From: CTSOIL-112 sp049291875
GTDB lineage: Bacteria > Pseudomonadota > Gammaproteobacteria > Burkholderiales > Burkholderiaceae
DNA length: 16,005 bases
NCBI GenBank assembly: GCA_049291875.1
Contig: JBATQE010000052.1
Span: 1 to 16,005 of the forward strand
Direction of reading: 5' to 3'
Shown here: positions 13,638 through 16,005 of the stretch, one piece after another
Layout of the letters: every line of letters begins with the position of its first letter
Position numbering within the stretch: position 1 is the stretch's first letter
Made by a program: the position numbers and the translations under genes
Notes under the pieces: generated by a model
What the model was told of the DNA's origin: nothing
Databases searched by the model: none
The model's input: only the letters and a program-made list of their open reading frames with translations

Positions 13638-14075
13638 TCACAACACTTTTTCCCAAACCTCAACTTCACCCGCCACTGGCACAAACAAAGGGTGGCATTC
13701 GGGCGTTACCACACCCGCCCATTGTTCATACACCGCGGGTGAGCGCGCGGACAACTTGCGCAACAAATGCGCCCACTCATACGCCAATTGTCCCTCAGTC
13801 ACCGTCATGCGCGCGATGGCCGATAAAGACTCAGCCTGCACTTTACTCGCATCAAATCGATAACCCCGCGCCACCGCCTCGGCATACACAGCCTGCAAAT
13901 AGTACTCCATCGCACCCAGCGGATCCGCATGCTGTTGAAATCTCAACAACTGCGGATGCTGGCGGTAGCCTTTCGTTTCGCCCTTGAGCACCGCCCGCGC
14001 GAGCAACGACTCACGCCACAAGGCAACCAAACCCTGCGGATCAAGGTATTTCGGATGTAAAGACCACACACGCAT
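13638..14075 (-). CDS. Pyrimidine dimer DNA glycosylase/endonuclease V-family protein
   Basis: Encodes 145 residues from the ATG at 14075 with GGAAA upstream; a TTG four codons earlier is less likely. The N-terminus MRVWSLHPKYLDPQGLVALW, the GYRQHPQLLRF motif and the later LTVTEGQ-like LAYEWAHLLRKL segment are characteristic of the bacterial Pyr_excise family, annotated as pyrimidine dimer DNA glycosylase by distant relation to T4 endonuclease V. Such enzymes excise UV-induced thymine dimers. It lies 27 bp after the FosX-type gene on the same strand and is probably cotranscribed with it. The family call is strong; activity on dimers is inferred. Confidence 0.8.
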   Translation of the reverse strand: MRVWSLHPKYLDPQGLVALWRESLLARAVLKGETKGYRQHPQLLRFQQHADPLGAMEYYLQAVYAEAVARGYRFDASKVQAESLSAIARMTVTEGQLAYEWAHLLRKLSARSPAVYEQWAGVVTPECHPLFVPVAGEVEVWEKVL

Positions 14076-14102
14076 CAAAATTTCCAATCAAAACAATCAC
14101 AT

Positions 14103-14507
14103 TCAAGCACTCAGCGCTCGATAGCTGGCTAAGCGCTGCTCCAGCGTCCCCGTGTGCAGCTCAATTAAATGTCCATCAAAATCATGCACATACAGCGACA
14201 ATCCCTCGCCTGCGACACGCGGACGAGGTGGCTGAAAACGCACGCCCAGTCGTTGCAGATTGCGTTCATACTCAGGCAAAGACGCCTCATCCACAGCAAA
14301 CGCCACATGCCGATACGAGCGCTCGGCAGGCTCACCCTGCATCACCGCGATCCACACGCCGCCCAGCACAAAAAATCGCTCAGGCGCGGTGGAAAAATAC
14401 CGCTCGCCACTGTCATACACCATCTGCGCACCCAAGCCCTCACACCAAAACTGTCTGGCTCGCTCCAAATCACGCACGATAAAGGTGATATGACTGATAC
14501 CGGAAAT
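14103..14507 (-). CDS. fosX: FosX-family fosfomycin hydrolase, start codon apparently lost
   Basis: The reading frame matches FosX epoxide hydrolases (VOC/glyoxalase superfamily), which open fosfomycin with water in a Mn2+-dependent reaction. Numbering from ATT at 14507, the metal ligand H6, the catalytic-base candidate E43 (PERFF) and later ligands in SYRHVAF and HLIELHTGTLEQR all sit one residue below their FosX positions, and PRVAGEGLSLYVHDFD is conserved. The codon where FosX has its Met is TCA, and no ATG/GTG/TTG exists upstream in frame before a stop. The first normal start, GTG at 14477, would delete beta-strand 1 and the ligand His. Either ATT initiates or the gene was beheaded by the adjoining element. 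It is followed by the glycosylase gene. Confidence 0.75.
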   Translation of the reverse strand: MSGISHITFIVRDLERARQFWCEGLGAQMVYDSGERYFSTAPERFFVLGGVWIAVMQGEPAERSYRHVAFAVDEASLPEYERNLQRLGVRFQPPRPRVAGEGLSLYVHDFDGHLIELHTGTLEQRLASYRALSA

Positions 14508-14584
14508 TGAGAACCTGTAAGATAAATGGGAGCGTCTCGTTAAGATAAATGGGATAAGTCTGGATTAAGTGGGATTTAACGGGA
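14508..14584 (+). mobile_element. Putative transposable-element end with iterated repeats
   Basis: Immediately beyond the last FosX-homologous codon the sequence begins TGAGAACCTGTAAG. AAGATAAATGGGA occurs at 14519-14531 and 14542-14554 (23-bp period), with diverged copies ending in GGGA at 14574 and 14584. Arrays of short repeats at an element end usually bind a transposase (as in Tn7- or IS21-like ends). No matching opposite end could be identified in the window. The remaining stretch to 14621 is AT-rich and empty. Confidence 0.4.
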
Positions 14585-14621
14585 CGGCTAATTGTAATTG
14601 AATTGCACAGAATGAAACAAT

Positions 14622-14658
14622 AAAAGAGGCGTGTATTTTACCGATACACGTCTTTTTT
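14622..14658. terminator. Terminator at the 3' end of the gpG-like gene
   Basis: The stem 14622-14635 / 14645-14658 (core GGCGTGTA / TACACGTC) is flanked by an A-tract and seven Ts. The stop codon of the phage gene lies in the loop. It is strongest in the plus direction but usable in both. Confidence 0.65.
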
Positions 14659-15153
14659 TAACGCCGCAACTACCACATCGAGTAATCGTTCCTCGCCATC
14701 ATCTTGTAGTTTGCCTTCGCCATTGATCGGCAAATAGGGGCGTGGATCAATTTCACTACCGGGGTGATTGACCGCTTTACGAACGATGCCGCCGAATGCC
14801 AAACCTTTTTTATTTTTTGGCACAATTTTATGTGCAGAAGTCTTGCCCCCCATGTGATGAATGGCCGCGTAAACCATATTGCTGCCGATACGGGCAAAAT
14901 CTTTGCCGGATTTACTGGTAATGCTATCCTCAAGTTCACCAGAACGATGTAATTTTTTACCTTTCTTTTTAGGTGGGTATTTTAAATCTTTCCATTTGTC
15001 ACCGCCCCAAGATTCACTCTCAAAGTTATCTTGCGTCATTAACTCCAATTCACCAGCCAAGCCCTTCATCATCGGTTGATTATGGGTTGCGTTGCGTAAA
15101 AGTTGCGCAAGGCCGCGTTTGACATCCGAATCGTCGAGTGTTAATTCAATCAT
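14638..15153 (-). CDS. Phage virion morphogenesis protein (Mu gpG-like)
   Basis: Encodes 171 residues from the ATG at 15153, with GGAAAAA upstream. It matches the Mu gpG/tail-completion type of virion morphogenesis protein: a short acidic N-terminus (IELTLDDSDV), a central NFESESWGGDKWKDLKYP segment, LHRSGELEDSITS, MVYAAIHHMGGKT, and a late DPRPYLPINGEG motif. In Mu-like phages it acts in head-tail assembly and follows gene F, which is the order here. No protease, major-head or tail genes follow; a terminator closes the gene and non-phage sequence starts within about 130 bp, so this is a prophage remnant. Base composition is more AT-rich than the neighbouring host genes. Confidence 0.85.
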   Translation of the reverse strand: MIELTLDDSDVKRGLAQLLRNATHNQPMMKGLAGELELMTQDNFESESWGGDKWKDLKYPPKKKGKKLHRSGELEDSITSKSGKDFARIGSNMVYAAIHHMGGKTSAHKIVPKNKKGLAFGGIVRKAVNHPGSEIDPRPYLPINGEGKLQDDGEERLLDVVVAALKKDVYR

Positions 15154-15192
15154 CTTGATTTTTCCATGACTACGATTTAATATAAAGGTAAT

Positions 15193-15276
15193 CCTACTGA
15201 TAGATCTGACACTTGGAAGTCAGGACAGTTGTTCATCAACGTGTTTTATCCGGTTCGAACCCGGCGGCTCAGTGGG
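15193..15276 (+). ncRNA. Candidate tRNA-like structured RNA
   Basis: CCTACTGA (15193-15200) pairs with TCAGTGGG (15269-15276) over 8 bp, one of them G-U. Inside are three hairpins in cloverleaf order: CTGAC/GTCAG (15206-15223, 8-nt loop), GTTG/CAAC (15228-15240) like a long variable arm, and a T-arm-like CCGG-TTCGAAC-CCGG (15250-15264). Six Ts follow at 15278-15283. A D-arm is missing and the anticodon loop is not standard, so it is not a normal tRNA; it may be a degenerate phage tRNA or a small RNA. It lies in the 134-bp gap between two phage genes on the opposite strand. Confidence 0.35.
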
Positions 15277-15287
15277 ATTTTTTACGT

Positions 15288-15879
15288 CTATTGTAATGGA
15301 ATAAAAACTCTACCGGCTATTGCTTCGGTAATTGTATTCAACCCCACCTCAAAAGCCGAAACAACTTGAGCGCCATTTTGCTCCATACCGATTGATAGCT
15401 TCACAACTTTACCGTTGCCCTTATTAAATACGTGCAAAACGTGCTTGTTTTGAGTGTCCCACAACTCATAATCGGGCTTACCAAAATCCCGCACAATCCG
15501 CTCATACGCATCCAAATCCAAAGCATCACCCGCCGCCGCGTGCCGTCGGGCTTTTTTGCCCGAAATCAAATGGTCTTGAAACGCAACCACAGGGCTACCC
15601 ATGCGCGACTCGGGCAAATGCTTGGCGAACTGTGCCATTGCTTTATTGGATAACAAGCCAATCCCGTAGGTGCGGCTTTGTGAATATCCCATGCCTGACG
15701 TTGTTCGCATCCACGCGATAAAGCCACGCACACGCGCCTCGCTCGCCATATCCTTGGCAATCGCCTCCAATGCGGCCTGATCACCCAGTGCAGACTTGGC
15801 TTTATCCAACCAAAGTTGATCCATCAAATGACCGGCTGCAGGGCTGCCGTTAAAACCCGCATCTGGCGCAGCAATAACA
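15288..15879 (-). pseudogene. Mu gpF-like phage head morphogenesis protein, 5'-truncated
   Basis: The C-terminal part of a Mu F-like minor head protein. Coding-like sequence begins around HVIAAPDAGFNGSPAAGHLM and continues through DQLWLDKAKSALGD to the stop. The last 80 residues (ERIVRDFGKPDYELWDTQNK onward, HVLHVFNKGNGKVVKLSIGM) resemble the phage-associated barnase/EndoU/ColE5-type nuclease domains often fused to gpF. Full gpF proteins are several hundred residues, and here the N-terminal majority is missing: upstream of about 15880 the frame stays open but turns into non-phage-like sequence where a transposase leader begins. The shortest ORF with a normal start uses ATG 15824. The gene is most likely inactive. 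Confidence 0.65.
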
Positions 15880-15903
15880 TGTAAAAAATTAACGCGTTGT
15901 TTA

Positions 15904-15926
15904 CAGTATTTTCGGAGAAAATACTG
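15904..15926 (+). promoter_or_regulatory. Hairpin presenting the transposase ribosome site in its loop
   Basis: CAGTATTTTC (15904-15913) and GAAAATACTG (15917-15926) form a perfect 10-bp stem around a 3-nt loop GGA, so the only Shine-Dalgarno-like GGAG (15914-15917) is at the apex, 11 nt before the ATG. It probably limits translation of the transposase from outside transcripts, or it may be a transposase binding site. Confidence 0.5.
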
Positions 15927-15928
15927 AA

Positions 15929-16005
15929 ATGAATATGCACAAACGAGTCCGCCTAACCCCGTTAGACCGAGAGGAAATATGGCGCTTATATCAAGGTCGA
16001 CAATG
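15929..16005 (+). CDS. Transposase N-terminus (IS481-like), cut by window end
   Basis: The ATG at 15929 opens a frame that runs off the window; the visible 25 residues include HKRVRLTPLDREEIWRLYQ. This matches the start of helix-turn-helix IS481/IS3-type transposases, where 'RLTP..REEIWRLY' leads into the DNA-binding domain. The DDE catalytic region is outside the window. The direction of transcription, away from the truncated phage gene, fits an insertion there. The family is suggested from a short segment only. Confidence 0.6.
   Translation, partial: MNMHKRVRLTPLDREEIWRLYQGRQ

Larger units (their letters stand above)
15880..16005 (+). mobile_element. Left end of an insertion sequence (continues past window)
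   Basis: The boundary is inferred where gpF-like coding ends and TGTAAAAAATTAACGCG begins. A transposase gene starts 49 bp inside. The right end and any target duplication are outside the window. Confidence 0.5.

Noticed and set aside
15193..15276. Calling the structured region a genuine tRNA gene
   Set aside because: There is no D-arm, an 8-nt anticodon loop, and no CCA or standard discriminator; retained only as a tRNA-like candidate.
1..16005. CRISPR arrays and DNA uptake sequences (Neisseria GCCGTCTGAA, Pasteurellaceae AAGTGCGGT)
   Set aside because: No regularly spaced repeats and no copies of either uptake motif were noticed on reading the window.

Overview
The window looks like a chromosomal segment of a beta- or gammaproteobacterium. 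The pointers are a divergent HexR-controlled Entner-Doudoroff (ED) cluster, a Gram-negative-type ZnuABC/Zur zinc system, several lipoproteins with lipoboxes, and REP/dRS3-like palindromes. I cannot name the genus. No rRNA, CRISPR array or canonical tRNA was seen.

Layout. (1) 1-1400, accessory: the 3' end of an unrecognised gene, a strong palindrome resembling an integron attC site, then a tight two-gene minus-strand module (a small cysteine-containing exported protein and a Gly/Ala-rich membrane protein) bounded by inverted copies of GTTAGCC. (2) 1402-7657, ED cluster: zwf-hexR on the minus strand, diverging from edd - tyrosine-phosphatase-like gene - eda - SMP-30 lactonase on the plus strand. 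The 176-bp divergent region holds a near-consensus HexR operator on top of a well-spaced sigma70 promoter for edd. Together these genes convert glucose-6-phosphate to pyruvate and glyceraldehyde-3-phosphate; the SMP-30 protein may supply the lactonase step. (3) 7658-7943: an inverted REP-like pair between two related hairpins, one of them a good terminator. (4) 7944-12052, minus strand: a COG3650-like lipoprotein, then (in transcription order) zur, a tiny membrane ORF, znuC, znuB and znuA. A perfect 15-bp palindromic Zur box covers the -10 of zur. (5) 12194-14075: a DUF3955-like membrane protein, a PliI-like lipoprotein and a pyrimidine-dimer glycosylase. (6) 14103-16005, accessory: a FosX-family gene whose homology stops at codon 2, against sequence with iterated transposon-end-like repeats; a Mu-like head gene pair (gpG-like and a truncated gpF-like gene); a tRNA-like RNA candidate between them; and the start of an insertion sequence whose transposase RBS sits in a hairpin loop.

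The most notable points are the fosX junction, the tRNA-like structure in the phage remnant, the His-rich tail on ZnuC together with the tiny membrane ORF overlapping it, the phosphatase gene inside the ED operon, and the attC-like border of the first module.
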